Source of the DNA: an uncultured Clostridium sp.
GTDB taxonomy: Bacteria > Bacillota > Clostridia > Peptostreptococcales > Peptostreptococcaceae
Direction: 5' to 3'
Length of the DNA stretch: 64,000 bases
Assembly: GCA_945871955.1 (NCBI GenBank)
Contig: CAMBXR010000003.1
Coordinates: forward strand, 62,001 to 126,000
Shown here: one piece after another, positions 15,750 to 24,562 of the stretch
How positions within the stretch are numbered: the first letter of the stretch is position 1
Layout: the number at the start of each line of letters is the position of its first letter
The notes under the pieces: generated by a model
The model's input: the letters and a program-made list of their open reading frames with translations, nothing else
Databases searched by the model: none
What the model was told of the DNA's origin: nothing
Position numbers and translations under genes: made by a program

Positions 15750-16988
15750 CTATAAGATTCTTGTTTTTTCTATAGGTTTTCTTAAAATATAGTTTTCTTC
15801 TAGTTTTATTCCAACCTTCATTTTTACTATTTGTCTAGCGTGAGGAGCTGATTCTATTGCATTACCTTCTTCATCATACATTTCTTCAATAGTTGTAAAC
15901 ATAGTCTCTTTGTAAGGTCCTATAACTTCTATTTTATCTCCCACATACATTTTATTTCTTTGTTCAACTATATATAATCCACTCTCTTCATCATATCCTC
16001 TTACTAGACCTATAAAGTCATAGTTTCTTATATAAGAAGCTGATTTATAGTTATTAGAATTTTCATCAGGTCTATTTAAGAAGAATCCTGTTGAGTAATC
16101 TCTATGACTACCTTTTTTAAGTTCTTCTAACCAAACAGGATTAAACTTCCAATTTTCAGGGTCTTTATAATATTCATCTATTGCCATTCTATAAGCTCTA
16201 ACTGTAGTAGCCACATAATAAGCAGTTTTCATTCTTCCTTCTATTTTTAATGAAGTTATACCACTTTCAAAAATTTGTGGAATATATTCTATCATACATA
16301 AATCCTTAGTATTGAAGAAGAAATCTGGATCAATATCATCTATTACTTGTGTGTACTCACCATTATTTTCTTCCATTAATGTGTACTTCCATCTGCAAGA
16401 TTGAGCACATGCACCCTTATTTGCATCTCTACCTGTTGTATAGTTACTTATTGTACACTTTCCTGAATAAGACATACACATAGCACCATGAACGAAAGCT
16501 TCTATATCCATATCTTCTGGTATATGATTTCTTATTTCTTTAGTTTCTGCAAAAGAAAGCTCTCTAGCTGTTACTATTCTTTGTGCACCTTGATTATACC
16601 AGAAATTAGCTGCAGTGTAATTAGTTGTACTTGCTTGCGTACTTATATGAACTTCCATATTAGGTATAGTTTCTCTTACAATTTTAAATACTCCTGGGTC
16701 AGATACTATAACAGCATCTACTCCTATTTCTTGTAATTCTAATAAATAATCTCTAAGAACTTCTAAATCTTCACTTCTTGGTATTATATTACAAGTAACA
16801 AATACTTTTTTTCCTCTTTCATGGGCGAAATTTACACCCTCTATCATATCTTCTTTAGAAAAGTTTTTAGCAGCAGATCTCATTCCAAATATTTCTCCAC
16901 CTATATAAACTGCATCTGCACCATAGACAAATGCAATTTTTAACTTTTCTAAATCACCAGCTGGTGCTAATAATTCTACTTTTTTCAT
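15750..16988 (-). CDS. U32 peptidase family protein, probable tRNA U34 hydroxylation enzyme (TrhP/YrrO-like)
   Basis: 412 residues. It begins with the U32 barrel (VELLAPAGDLEKLKIAFVYGADAVYIGG) and contains the family signature around EAFVHGAMCMSYSGKC, then RDANKGACAQSCRW with further conserved Cys. The C-terminal domain VEQRNKMYVGDKIEVIGPY is the TrhP-type extension. Members of this group are now linked to prephenate-dependent 5-hydroxyuridine formation in tRNA rather than proteolysis; I infer the same here. AAAGGAG precedes the ATG, and map follows in the same direction. Confidence 0.8.
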   Translation of the reverse strand: MKKVELLAPAGDLEKLKIAFVYGADAVYIGGEIFGMRSAAKNFSKEDMIEGVNFAHERGKKVFVTCNIIPRSEDLEVLRDYLLELQEIGVDAVIVSDPGVFKIVRETIPNMEVHISTQASTTNYTAANFWYNQGAQRIVTARELSFAETKEIRNHIPEDMDIEAFVHGAMCMSYSGKCTISNYTTGRDANKGACAQSCRWKYTLMEENNGEYTQVIDDIDPDFFFNTKDLCMIEYIPQIFESGITSLKIEGRMKTAYYVATTVRAYRMAIDEYYKDPENWKFNPVWLEELKKGSHRDYSTGFFLNRPDENSNNYKSASYIRNYDFIGLVRGYDEESGLYIVEQRNKMYVGDKIEVIGPYKETMFTTIEEMYDEEGNAIESAPHARQIVKMKVGIKLEENYILRKPIEKTRIL

Positions 16989-17182
16989 TTTGTCTCCTTT
17001 GTTTATTTATATATTTCTATAAATATATACAATTATATATTTTAATTATTTAATTAAGATATTATAAATATGTTCTAACTGAACTTTTTCATACTTATTA
17101 TACCACAATATTTTGTATATAAATTAAAATTACCCTATAAATATATTTTTTAAGCATCTTAATAAATTTATTGAACCTAAAA

Positions 17183-17212
17183 AAAGAGTAAATAATATTA
17201 TTTACTCTAATT
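17183..17212 (-). terminator. Terminator of the MATE gene
   Basis: AGAGTAAATAAT and ATTATTTACTCT, a perfect 12-bp palindrome with T-rich flanks. Confidence 0.65.
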
Positions 17213-18625
17213 TTTACTAGTACATTGTGTTATTTTTCTTTTACTTATTTCTTTATTTTCACCATCTAATGGCAATATTTCTTTTTTATATACATACTTA
17301 AATCCAATGCTACTTAAAAATACAGATGCCAATTCTGCTATTGGAAAAGCCCACCAAACTAAGTTTAAATTTCCCGATTTTGATAATAAATAAGCAACAG
17401 GAAGTAGTACCACAAGTTGTCTTCCTACAGATACAATTAAACTCATAACACCTCTTCCAAGTGCTTGAAACATTGACCCTAAAACTATACAATATCCTGC
17501 AAATAAAAAGCTGATACTTATTGTTCTTAGTGCTGGTACTCCTATATTTATCATTTCTTCAGATGCACTAAAAAGACTTAGTAGTTGTTTTGAGAAAAAT
17601 TGAAATATTAACAATCCTAAAATCATTATAAGTACTGCATATATAATGCTTATTTTTACAGTTTGCATTAATCTATCTTTATGTCTTGCACCATAATTAT
17701 AAGATATTATTGGAACCATTCCATTATTTAAACCGAAAACTGGCATAAATATAAAACTTTGAAGTTTAAAATATACTCCAAATACTGCTGTAGCTGTAGA
17801 TGTAAAAACAAGTAAAATTTTATTCATTGAAAATGTCATTACAGATCCTATTGAGCCCATAATAATAGATGGTATACCCACAGAATAAATCTCTTTTATA
17901 GTTTTTAAATTAGGTCTAAAACCTTTAACTTTTACTTCTATTTCTTTATTTTTTACTTTATTAAGATAAATCCCCACTGTCATACCACATATTTGACCAA
18001 TAACTGTAGCCATAGCAGCTCCTGTTATGCCTAACTTAGGAAAACCAAATAATCCAAATATTAAAATTGGATCTAGTATTATATTAATTACTGCACCAGT
18101 TATTTGAGTTAACATAGAATAAAATGTTTTTCCTGTAGATTGCATCAATTTTTCAAAAACTATTTGACCATACATTCCAAATGAACAAGTAGTACATATA
18201 ATTAAATATCTATATCCTCCATCTACAATTTCTTTAATATCTGTTTGCCACTGAAAAAAAGATTTGCTAAACAATATACCTAGGACTAAAAAAAGTAAAT
18301 AACTCATTACTGCTAAAAAAACTCCGTTATTTGCAGCCTTATTAGCTTCTTCGAACTTTTTTTCACCTAAAGATCTAGAAAGTAAAGCATTTATACCTAC
18401 TCCAGTACCTACACCAAAAGCTATCATAAAATTTTGAACGGGAAAAGCTAAGGAAACAGAAGTAAGTGCATTTTCACTTATTTGTGATACAAATATACTA
18501 TCTACTACATTATATAGAGCTTGAACTAACATAGATATGATCATTGGAATAGACATGGCAATAAGCAATTTATTTATAGGCATGGTCCCCATTTTATTCT
18601 CTTTTACTAAATTTTCTCCTGACAT
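17207..18625 (-). CDS. MATE family efflux transporter
   Basis: 472 residues with about twelve membrane segments in two homologous halves. The N-terminal half opens with MPINKLLIAMSIPMIISMLVQALYNVVDSIFVSQ, typical of MATE cation/drug antiporters of the MepA/NorM type; the second half restarts near residue 240 (IYSVGIPSIIMGSIGS). Substrate unknown. GGGGGGAGG lies before the ATG. Monocistronic. Confidence 0.9.
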   Translation of the reverse strand: MSGENLVKENKMGTMPINKLLIAMSIPMIISMLVQALYNVVDSIFVSQISENALTSVSLAFPVQNFMIAFGVGTGVGINALLSRSLGEKKFEEANKAANNGVFLAVMSYLLFLVLGILFSKSFFQWQTDIKEIVDGGYRYLIICTTCSFGMYGQIVFEKLMQSTGKTFYSMLTQITGAVINIILDPILIFGLFGFPKLGITGAAMATVIGQICGMTVGIYLNKVKNKEIEVKVKGFRPNLKTIKEIYSVGIPSIIMGSIGSVMTFSMNKILLVFTSTATAVFGVYFKLQSFIFMPVFGLNNGMVPIISYNYGARHKDRLMQTVKISIIYAVLIMILGLLIFQFFSKQLLSLFSASEEMINIGVPALRTISISFLFAGYCIVLGSMFQALGRGVMSLIVSVGRQLVVLLPVAYLLSKSGNLNLVWWAFPIAELASVFLSSIGFKYVYKKEILPLDGENKEISKRKITQCTSKN

Positions 18626-18772
18626 GTTCCTCCCCCCTTTTTAATTGTTCTTATAAAAATATTTAATAATATCCTCATATTTAAGTGTATATATCATCTT
18701 ATCTATTGTCAATTATCACAAACTTTATCTTTTTCATCTAAATTAACTTTTCTATGATTATTTAATTTATGA

Positions 18773-18806
18773 AAAAATCCTAGAGTTATATACCCTAGGA
18801 TTTTTT
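18773..18806 (-). terminator. Terminator of the NCS2 permease gene
   Basis: AAAAAATCCTAG and CTAGGATTTTTT form a perfect 12-bp stem. Confidence 0.8.
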
Positions 18807-18817
18807 ATATAAATTTT

Positions 18818-20194
18818 TTATAAATAAATCAATTTCAGTACAAACAATACGGCAAGCACTATCATTATAGCTGATATATGTTTTCTTTCTTCTTTAGGTG
18901 CTATTATATTATATAATAAGTTTATTACTACATAAGATAATACTCCTAAAGTTAAACCATCACCAATTGAATAAGTAAATGCCATTGCTCCTATAGTTAT
19001 AAATGCTGGCACACCTTCTGTTATATCAGCAAAATCTATATCTTTTACTGCACTAAGCATTAAATAGCCCACATATATCAAAGCTGGTGAAGTGGCACAT
19101 GATGGTATGGCAATAAAAATTGGAGAAAAGAACATAGCAACTAAAAATAATATACCTACTGTTATGGCAGTATATCCTGTTCTACCACCTTCTACCACAC
19201 CTGTTGAACTTTCCACATAAGTAGTTACTGTAGAAACTCCAAGGGCTGAACCTATAGTAGTTCCAAATGCATCTGCAAGTAATGCTCTACCTACACGAGG
19301 TACTTTTCCATCTTCATCTATCATATTTGCTTTTGAAGATACACCAACAATAGTTCCTACTGTATCGAAGAAATCAACAAATAAAAAAGTACAAACTACT
19401 AGAATAAAATTAGTTATATTAGCTGGATTTGTAGCATAGCTAAAATCTAGTTTACCTGCTATTGGTGCTACACTTTCGTATTTAAATATACCACTAGGCA
19501 AATATATTCCCAGGTCTGCTGCAGTCTTTGGATTAAATAATGCATATCCCCAAGCTATTACTGAACAAATAACTATTCCAATTAATATAGATCCTTTAAT
19601 ATTTTTCTTTGATAAAACAGCTATTATAACTATTCCTATGCAACTTATTATAACTGCTGGAGTAAAAGAACCCATGGAAATTAATGTTGACTCATTAGCT
19701 ACTACAAGACCTGAATTTATACATCCTATAATTGCTATAAATAAACCTATGCCACCAGAAACTGCTAATTTCATATTTACTGGTATTGCATTAACTACAG
19801 CTTCACGCACTTTACACAATGATAAAATTATAAATATAATACCTTCTACAAATACTGCTGTAAGTGCAACTTCCCATGAAACTCCCATTCCAAGTACTAC
19901 AGTAAAAGCAAAATAAGCATTAAGTCCCATTCCTGACGCTAGTGCAAAAGGTAAATTTGCAATAACCCCCATTATAAAACATGCTATTGCAGCTGCTAAA
20001 CATGTACCTGTTACCAATGCTCCTGCTGGCATACCTGCTTGTGATAAGATATTTGGATTGACAGCTATAATATAAGCCATTGTCAAGAAAGTTGTAAATC
20101 CTGCCATTATCTCTTTCTTAATATTTACTTCCTGATTTTCTAGTATGGGAAATAATTTTGTCAAATTATTCGATTGCTGATTTGAAACTTGCAT
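18818..20194 (-). CDS. NCS2 family purine permease (AzgA/PbuG-like)
   Basis: 458 residues with about 12-14 membrane segments. The subfamily motif near the N terminus is KKEIMAGFTTFLTMAYIIAVNP, followed by ALASGMGLNAYFAF and the C-terminal-half motif DFFDTVGTIVGVSSKANM, then ALGVSTVTTYVESSTGVVEGGRTG. These point to the adenine/guanine/hypoxanthine branch. GGAGGTG precedes the ATG. The 150-bp leader upstream does not contain a canonical purine aptamer. Monocistronic. Confidence 0.88.
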   Translation of the reverse strand: MQVSNQQSNNLTKLFPILENQEVNIKKEIMAGFTTFLTMAYIIAVNPNILSQAGMPAGALVTGTCLAAAIACFIMGVIANLPFALASGMGLNAYFAFTVVLGMGVSWEVALTAVFVEGIIFIILSLCKVREAVVNAIPVNMKLAVSGGIGLFIAIIGCINSGLVVANESTLISMGSFTPAVIISCIGIVIIAVLSKKNIKGSILIGIVICSVIAWGYALFNPKTAADLGIYLPSGIFKYESVAPIAGKLDFSYATNPANITNFILVVCTFLFVDFFDTVGTIVGVSSKANMIDEDGKVPRVGRALLADAFGTTIGSALGVSTVTTYVESSTGVVEGGRTGYTAITVGILFLVAMFFSPIFIAIPSCATSPALIYVGYLMLSAVKDIDFADITEGVPAFITIGAMAFTYSIGDGLTLGVLSYVVINLLYNIIAPKEERKHISAIMIVLAVLFVLKLIYL

Positions 20195-20466
20195 AAATCA
20201 ATACACCTCCATAAATTAATAAAAAATCTTGAATAATAATTTAATGATATGTAAATTTATTATGTCTCTAAAGCAACTCCCAGTATTTTTAATCATTACG
20301 TATTTACGAGTTAATTTTAGTTTATGCTAATCCTATTTGTCAATATTTTCCGAATCAATTTTATTAATAATGAATAATAATTCGTAGTATATAAAATATA
20401 TATGATACTTAAATCCCATATAATCTAAATATTTATTTTATTTCAATAAATTTTTCTAAAAATAAA
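20195..20466. other. Gene-free stretch upstream of the purine permease
   Basis: AT-rich leader and promoter region. It holds the NCS2 ribosome site near 20205 and the small hairpin CGTA-AA-TACG near 20310 (minus strand). I looked for a purine riboswitch and did not find the conserved core. Nothing else recognised. Confidence 0.4.
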
Positions 20467-20504
20467 AATAAGCTAAAGTTCTTTTTATTAGACTTTAGCT
20501 TATT
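20467..20504 (-). terminator. Terminator of tenA
   Basis: AATAAGCTAAAGT and ACTTTAGCTTATT, a perfect 13-bp stem followed on the minus strand by a T-rich run. Confidence 0.8.
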
Positions 20505-20539
20505 GGTTATTTCTAATATTGAGTTATTTTTATTTACTA

Positions 20540-21202
20540 CTATTTAATCTCCTCATATGCCATATCCCAAAATTTCATTTCATGAATACTTGCTTTTATA
20601 AATATTTCTTTTAATTTTTCTCTTTTATTCTCGTCAATATTTTCACTCAATGTATTTACAAATTCTATACTAGTTCTTGCAACTTGTTCATAACCTTCAC
20701 AGGAATAAGATTCTATCCAGCTTTTATAAAAGTTATCTTCTAAATTTTCTTTATATATTTCTTTTAACTTTTTACCTATATAATAATAGCTCCAAGCACA
20801 TGGTAAAACACTTACCATAGTATCTAATAAATCACCTGTAAGAGCTATAGATTTCATATAACTTGTATAGTTTTCATTAGCTTCTTTTATTTTATAATTT
20901 TCAAGTTTTTCTATTTTCTCTCCAAAGTTTTTTAAATACCAAATATGGGTCGCGCTTTCATCTTCTAAAATACCATTTATACTATTTTGACAAAACTTCA
21001 TTTGTTCTATATTTTCACATTTTACCAAAGCCATAGCATATACTTTCGCATACTCTTTTAAATAAAGATAATCTTGTATCAAATAATCTTTAAATTTATC
21101 CTTGCATAGATTACCATTTCCCATATCCATTATAAAATCGTGTTCTAAATATGCATCCCATATAGGCTTTACATTTTCAAATAAATAATCTGTAATTAAC
21201 AT
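20540..21202 (-). CDS. tenA: Thiaminase II / aminopyrimidine aminohydrolase
   Basis: Salvages degraded thiamine by releasing hydroxymethylpyrimidine. 220 residues, all-helical TenA fold. The catalytic cysteine is Cys135 in VLPCAWSYYYIG, the same position as in the Bacillus enzyme, and the acid residue lies in HEMKFWDMAYE near residue 208. Asp44 sits in LIQDYLYLKEY. GGGGAGA precedes the ATG. The TPP riboswitch and its terminator hairpin occupy the leader, so expression should fall when TPP is abundant. Confidence 0.93.
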   Translation of the reverse strand: MLITDYLFENVKPIWDAYLEHDFIMDMGNGNLCKDKFKDYLIQDYLYLKEYAKVYAMALVKCENIEQMKFCQNSINGILEDESATHIWYLKNFGEKIEKLENYKIKEANENYTSYMKSIALTGDLLDTMVSVLPCAWSYYYIGKKLKEIYKENLEDNFYKSWIESYSCEGYEQVARTSIEFVNTLSENIDENKREKLKEIFIKASIHEMKFWDMAYEEIK

Positions 21203-21302
21203 CTCTCTATCTCCCCTAATAATTAATTTACACCTTTAATATCAACTCTTGCATACTTTTCTAAAGTCTATTTAAATGATTTACATCTAAACCACCTAAA
21301 AA

Positions 21303-21329
21303 AAGCTATACCTGATATAGGTATAGCTT
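21303..21329 (-). terminator. Riboswitch-controlled terminator before tenA
   Basis: AAGCTATACCT and AGGTATAGCTT pair around a short loop and are followed on the minus strand by seven T residues (21297-21304). It lies between the TPP aptamer and tenA, as expected for transcription attenuation. Confidence 0.85.
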
Positions 21330-21391
21330 CCAAATTTACATTTATTATAATTATCTTTTTATCACTTAGATTATTATATTAATATTTATTG

Positions 21392-21474
21392 TTGCTTTCC
21401 TACGCTGGTACTAACCAGATCAGGTAATAAGGGTCGGTTTATAACCTCTCAGCCAATGGCACCCCTAGCATTAA
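21392..21474 (-). ncRNA. TPP riboswitch (THI element)
   Basis: Read on the minus strand, the conserved THI-box pieces appear in order: GGGGTGCC, GGCTGAGA, ACCC, ACCTGATCTGG and CCAGCGTAGG. These form the pyrimidine- and pyrophosphate-sensing helices of the TPP aptamer. The element lies after thiW (stop 21541) and before tenA, so it controls tenA only. Confidence 0.95.
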
Positions 21475-21540
21475 TTATTTATTTTTAATTTGATTATAAT
21501 AGATTTTATTCTAAAGTCAATTGTTATTTTTCAAAATTCT

Positions 21541-22059
21541 TTATTTTACTTCTATATATCCTTTAAATATACTCAATCCGCCAGCTTTTTCTAAATTTAT
21601 AACAATAAATGCTGATAGAATTGCTCCACCTAAAGTTGAAATAAAAAATGGAAAAATATATCCATAATATGCAATGCTTCCTGCATCAACACCCATTATC
21701 AAAGTTGCAATAGGATAAGCACTAAGTCCTCCTAATATAGATGTAGCTAAAACTTCAGCAATTAAAGTATAAGTTATACTTCTATATTTCCAATATGCAA
21801 TTCCACAAAATAATGCCCCAAACATACTTCCTGGAAAAGCCATTATACTTCCAAGTCCCAAAATATTCCTTATTAAACTTGCTGTAAAAGCTACTCCAAC
21901 ACCATACCATGGACCAAGTGCTACTGCACAAAGAATATTTACCATGTGTTGAATTGGAGAACATTTACTACCAAATATGGGAATTGAAAACATACTCCCA
22001 ACAATAGCAACAGCACATAAAATACTTGCAATACATAACTTCTTTGTTTTATTATTCAT
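21541..22059 (-). CDS. thiW: ECF transporter S component ThiW (thiazole precursor uptake)
   Basis: 172 residues with five to six membrane segments. The ThiW pattern is clear: GSKCSPIQHMVNILCAVALGPWYGVG near residue 31 and LIRNILGLGSIMAFPGSMFGALF near 62. S components of this family bind the thiazole part of thiamine and work with a shared ECF ATPase/T module, not encoded here. AAAAGGGG sits before the ATG. Upstream is an unusual GC-rich, structured leader (22077-22270), not the TPP element usually seen for thiW. Confidence 0.88.
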   Translation of the reverse strand: MNNKTKKLCIASILCAVAIVGSMFSIPIFGSKCSPIQHMVNILCAVALGPWYGVGVAFTASLIRNILGLGSIMAFPGSMFGALFCGIAYWKYRSITYTLIAEVLATSILGGLSAYPIATLIMGVDAGSIAYYGYIFPFFISTLGGAILSAFIVINLEKAGGLSIFKGYIEVK

Positions 22060-22076
22060 CTCTAAAACCCCTTTTC

Positions 22077-22270
22077 AAAAAATCTGTGAGAACGGCATAA
22101 TAACAGCAACGTTCTCCATAACATAACAGAATCATAAAGATTCTATAGAAAATCGGTCGAAGCTTAATGGCTTCCTCTCACGCCGGAACACGGCTTCCCA
22201 TCGCTGTTATTTACAAAACACAGGGCGCTCCCCCTCTGTTTAGCCCGAATAATCGGGATTTCCGTTCATC
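22077..22270 (-). ncRNA. Unclassified structured leader RNA before thiW, with a predicted kissing loop
   Basis: This stretch is far more GC-rich than its surroundings. On the minus strand it folds as: CCCGA/TCGGG hairpin (22244-22257), CAGAGGG/CCCTGTG (22219-22238), GCCG/CGGC (22182-22194), GAAGC/GCTTC (22159-22174), AGAATC/GATTCT (22128-22144), then GAGAACG/CGTTCTC (22088-22116). The loop of the last hairpin holds GCTGTTATT, complementary to AATAACAGC upstream (22203-22211), giving a pseudoknot. Six T residues follow at 22077-22082, so the last hairpin may be a terminator. A GGGAAG core plus kissing terminator loop recalls cobalamin riboswitches, but the B12 box and other conserved parts are not recognisable. 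Ligand and class unknown. Confidence 0.65.
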
Positions 22271-22514
22271 ACATCCTTTCATATCAAAGATTTTAGGTTA
22301 AAACTAATACTCAAGTTAATATATTAGTATTAATTCTAATAATACAAGTACAATTATATTCTTTATCATCATAAATGATAACATATTGTTATTTAACTGT
22401 AAATTAATAGAAGACACTAAATTAAAACCATTGAAGAGCATAAATTAATACTGATTTTTATTATTTGGCTATGTTTTAACACTATGTTCAAATTGGATAA
22501 GTTTTAAATAATAA
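22271..22514. other. Gene-free AT-rich region
   Basis: Promoter region for the thiW leader RNA. It contains the imperfect dyad ACTAATA...TATTAGT near 22302-22330. No open reading frame with a ribosome site was seen. Confidence 0.35.
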
Positions 22515-22552
22515 AAACCAATAGTTGTATTTATTCATACAACTATTGGTTT
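22515..22552 (-). terminator. Terminator of the hypothetical gene at 22595
   Basis: AAACCAATAGTTGTA and TACAACTATTGGTTT form a perfect 15-bp stem. Confidence 0.8.
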
Positions 22553-22594
22553 AGTTCGCATTATACTAATATTATAAAGTATGTTAATTTAAAA

Positions 22595-22915
22595 CTATTT
22601 TATACCAAATACTTCTAATGTAACTATATTGCCTTCATTATATATAACGATAGATATGAATTGATTTTTTCCATACATATCTATTTCATATCCATTTTCT
22701 GAGTATGCCTTTCCTATACATGTATATATAGCCTCTGAAAAATCTGAATCATAGGTATCAGGTTTTTCAATATCTATTCCTAATTCATAAAAAAAATTTG
22801 TTAATTCAGATAGTTGTTTATCTCTACTAATTATATTATTTAATCTATTTGCATAAATTAGTTTAGTTCTTTGTATGTCAATATCAAATTGCCAATCATA
22901 CTTTTCTATTATCAT
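22595..22915 (-). CDS. Hypothetical protein, 106 residues
   Basis: Start taken at the ATG at 22915, which has GAGGGAGG just upstream; the frame reaches 15 codons further without support. The product (IIEKYDWQFDIDIQRTKLIYANRLNN) is soluble and acidic, has a single Cys, and ends in beta-like strands (QFISIVIYNEGNIVTLEVFG). It has its own terminator. I do not recognise a family. Confidence 0.55.
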   Translation of the reverse strand: MIIEKYDWQFDIDIQRTKLIYANRLNNIISRDKQLSELTNFFYELGIDIEKPDTYDSDFSEAIYTCIGKAYSENGYEIDMYGKNQFISIVIYNEGNIVTLEVFGIK

Positions 22916-23055
22916 AATCCTCCCTCTAATATTATTAATAAAGTTCACAATATATAACAATTGTGAAGTTAATTATATTGTATCATTTTCAACACTCATC
23001 TAAAATATAGCCTTATCTTTTAATTGGTCAAAAAGACTCTCTTATGACAATAGAT

Positions 23056-23145
23056 TCATATCATATAACTTTGTTTTTTATAAGGAAATGTTACTAACAA
23101 TGTATAATCATCATTAGGTGATATAGATACAATTTTAGGATACAT
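23056..23145 (-). pseudogene. Remnant of a DUF2442 gene
   Basis: An ATG with AGGGAG upstream opens a 29-codon frame reading MYPKIVSISPNDDYTLLVTF, which matches the N terminus of DUF2442 proteins (normally about 80-100 residues), then stops. It lies directly after a fragment that looks like the C terminus of a DUF4160 protein, the usual partner. Both are truncated, so this is decay of a paired gene module. Confidence 0.6.
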
Positions 23146-23159
23146 GCTTTTACTCCCTT

Positions 23160-23237
23160 TTATTCTAATCCTCTTAATATATTGAAGTTTTGAGTTTCCC
23201 ACACATATTTTAACTCTTCTTTATTTTCATCTTTCCA
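23160..23237 (-). pseudogene. C-terminal fragment of a DUF4160 gene
   Basis: The frame KDENKEELKYVWETQNF...LE resembles the DUF4160 C terminus (EELLENW-type helix). It has no start and is cut by the end of the bioY region. About 14 nt separate it from the DUF2442 remnant, the normal gene order of this toxin-antitoxin-like pair. Confidence 0.5.
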
Positions 23238-23247
23238 TTATTAATTA

Positions 23248-23793
23248 TTAATTATTAATTAGTTTTAAATTAATCCTCTTACTTACAGATACTCCTACAC
23301 TTGTAGCTAAAATTAATTTAAGAAGATCTACAAAAACAAAAGGAATTACACAAGCTAATAAACTTTGATATATAGTTGATTTTGTTATTATAGAAAACAT
23401 TATCGTACCTATAAAGTAAACTACTGTCAACCCTAAAATCATAGATATTAAAATATGAAAATAAGAAAAATAGCGTTCAGATATATATCCTATTATAAGC
23501 ACCATAAAAGGACATCCTAGTAAAAATCCTCCTGTTGGTCCAGCTAATACAGAAAAACCACCTCTCATACCTGCAAATACAGGAATTCCTATAGCTCCTA
23601 GTAATATATATATACAGATTGATATAAATCCTTTTTTACAACCTAGTATTACTCCTGTTAATCCAACTGCAAATATTAGCATAGTCATTGGTACTGTTGT
23701 AAATGGTAGTGGTATAGATATTTGTGCTAGTATAGCTATTATAGAAGCAAATATACCACATAATACCATATCATTTGTTTTTAATTTTGTCAT
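23248..23793 (-). CDS. bioY: BioY biotin transporter S component
   Basis: 181 residues with six membrane segments. The BioY signature is visible: ISIPLPFTTVPMTMLIFAVGLTG near residue 25, then LGAIGIPVFAGMRGGFSVLAGPTGGFLLG near 64, which includes the biotin-contacting segment. It imports biotin alone or with the ECF module. AGGGGGGC precedes the ATG. I see no BirA-type TTAACC/GGTTAA dyad upstream. Single gene. Confidence 0.93.
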   Translation of the reverse strand: MTKLKTNDMVLCGIFASIIAILAQISIPLPFTTVPMTMLIFAVGLTGVILGCKKGFISICIYILLGAIGIPVFAGMRGGFSVLAGPTGGFLLGCPFMVLIIGYISERYFSYFHILISMILGLTVVYFIGTIMFSIITKSTIYQSLLACVIPFVFVDLLKLILATSVGVSVSKRINLKLINN

Positions 23794-23913
23794 ATCTTAG
23801 CCCCCTATTTTAAATATTCTCCCTTTATAAGTTTACATTTATTGTATTAATACTATTTAATAATTGTCAATCTTTGATTAATATAAAACAATCTATGGAT
23901 AATTAAATTCATT

Positions 23914-24417
23914 TTAAAAAGTTTTCTCAAAAGCTAATCTTTTATCTCCATCTTCTAAATAAATTATTCCACAATATTTAAATCCTCTTTTATTAAGTAA
24001 ATTTTGCATCACAATATTATCTTCATGTGTATCTATCTTAATACTATTAATATTTTTAGTTTTACAAAGTTCCTCCACATATTTAAATATTTTATGAGAA
24101 AGTCCTAATCCTTTATAATTATTGTCAACTGCGATTCTATGAATAACTGCATATTTTCCATTACTAATCCACTTCCCATCATAAATAGAATCATAAGTTT
24201 TTTCTTTATCAAAGGAAATCACTGTTGTGGCAACTATATTGTCATCTTTTGATAAAACATAACTTTCTTCTCTTTCTATATCACTTTTTATTACTTCTTT
24301 GTTAGGATAATTATTTTGCCATTGATCAATTCCTTGTTCTTTAAAATAATCTTGTGCCTGTTTTATAATCCCCATTATTTTATTCAGATCTTCTTTACTT
24401 GATTTTCTAAATTCCAT
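23914..24417 (-). CDS. GNAT family N-acetyltransferase
   Basis: 167 residues. The acetyl-CoA-binding region is IHRIAVDNNYKGLGLSHKIFKYV near residue 91, with the (Q/R)xxGxG/A motif represented by YKGLGL, followed by SIKIDTHEDNIVMQNLLNKRGFKYCGII, typical of GNAT enzymes. Substrate unknown. AAGGAGAA precedes the ATG. Monocistronic. Confidence 0.85.
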   Translation of the reverse strand: MEFRKSSKEDLNKIMGIIKQAQDYFKEQGIDQWQNNYPNKEVIKSDIEREESYVLSKDDNIVATTVISFDKEKTYDSIYDGKWISNGKYAVIHRIAVDNNYKGLGLSHKIFKYVEELCKTKNINSIKIDTHEDNIVMQNLLNKRGFKYCGIIYLEDGDKRLAFEKTF

Positions 24418-24562
24418 TTTATTCTCCTTATTTTAATTATATAAATCATTATTATTTCTTGTAATACAAAACCACATAAATTTCAACTAAAATATAAAAT
24501 TATTAATTTAAGCTATATTAAATAAATATCTAATTAATGCTAAGTTTTAAAAATTTACCTTC

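Noticed and set aside
20250..20345. Possible purine riboswitch before the NCS2 permease
   Set aside because: The minus strand has GGGAGTTGC but lacks the conserved TACC, CCGTAAA and GACTAC parts, and no closing P1 pairing exists.
22077..22270. Calling the thiW leader a cobalamin riboswitch outright
   Set aside because: GGGAAG and the kissing loop fit, but the B12 box and the GCCACTG and CCCGC blocks are not found; left as unclassified.
23230..23260. Repeat ATTAATTATTAATTATTAATTA near the bioY stop
   Set aside because: A simple AT-rich tandem stretch in an AT-rich genome; no further structure.
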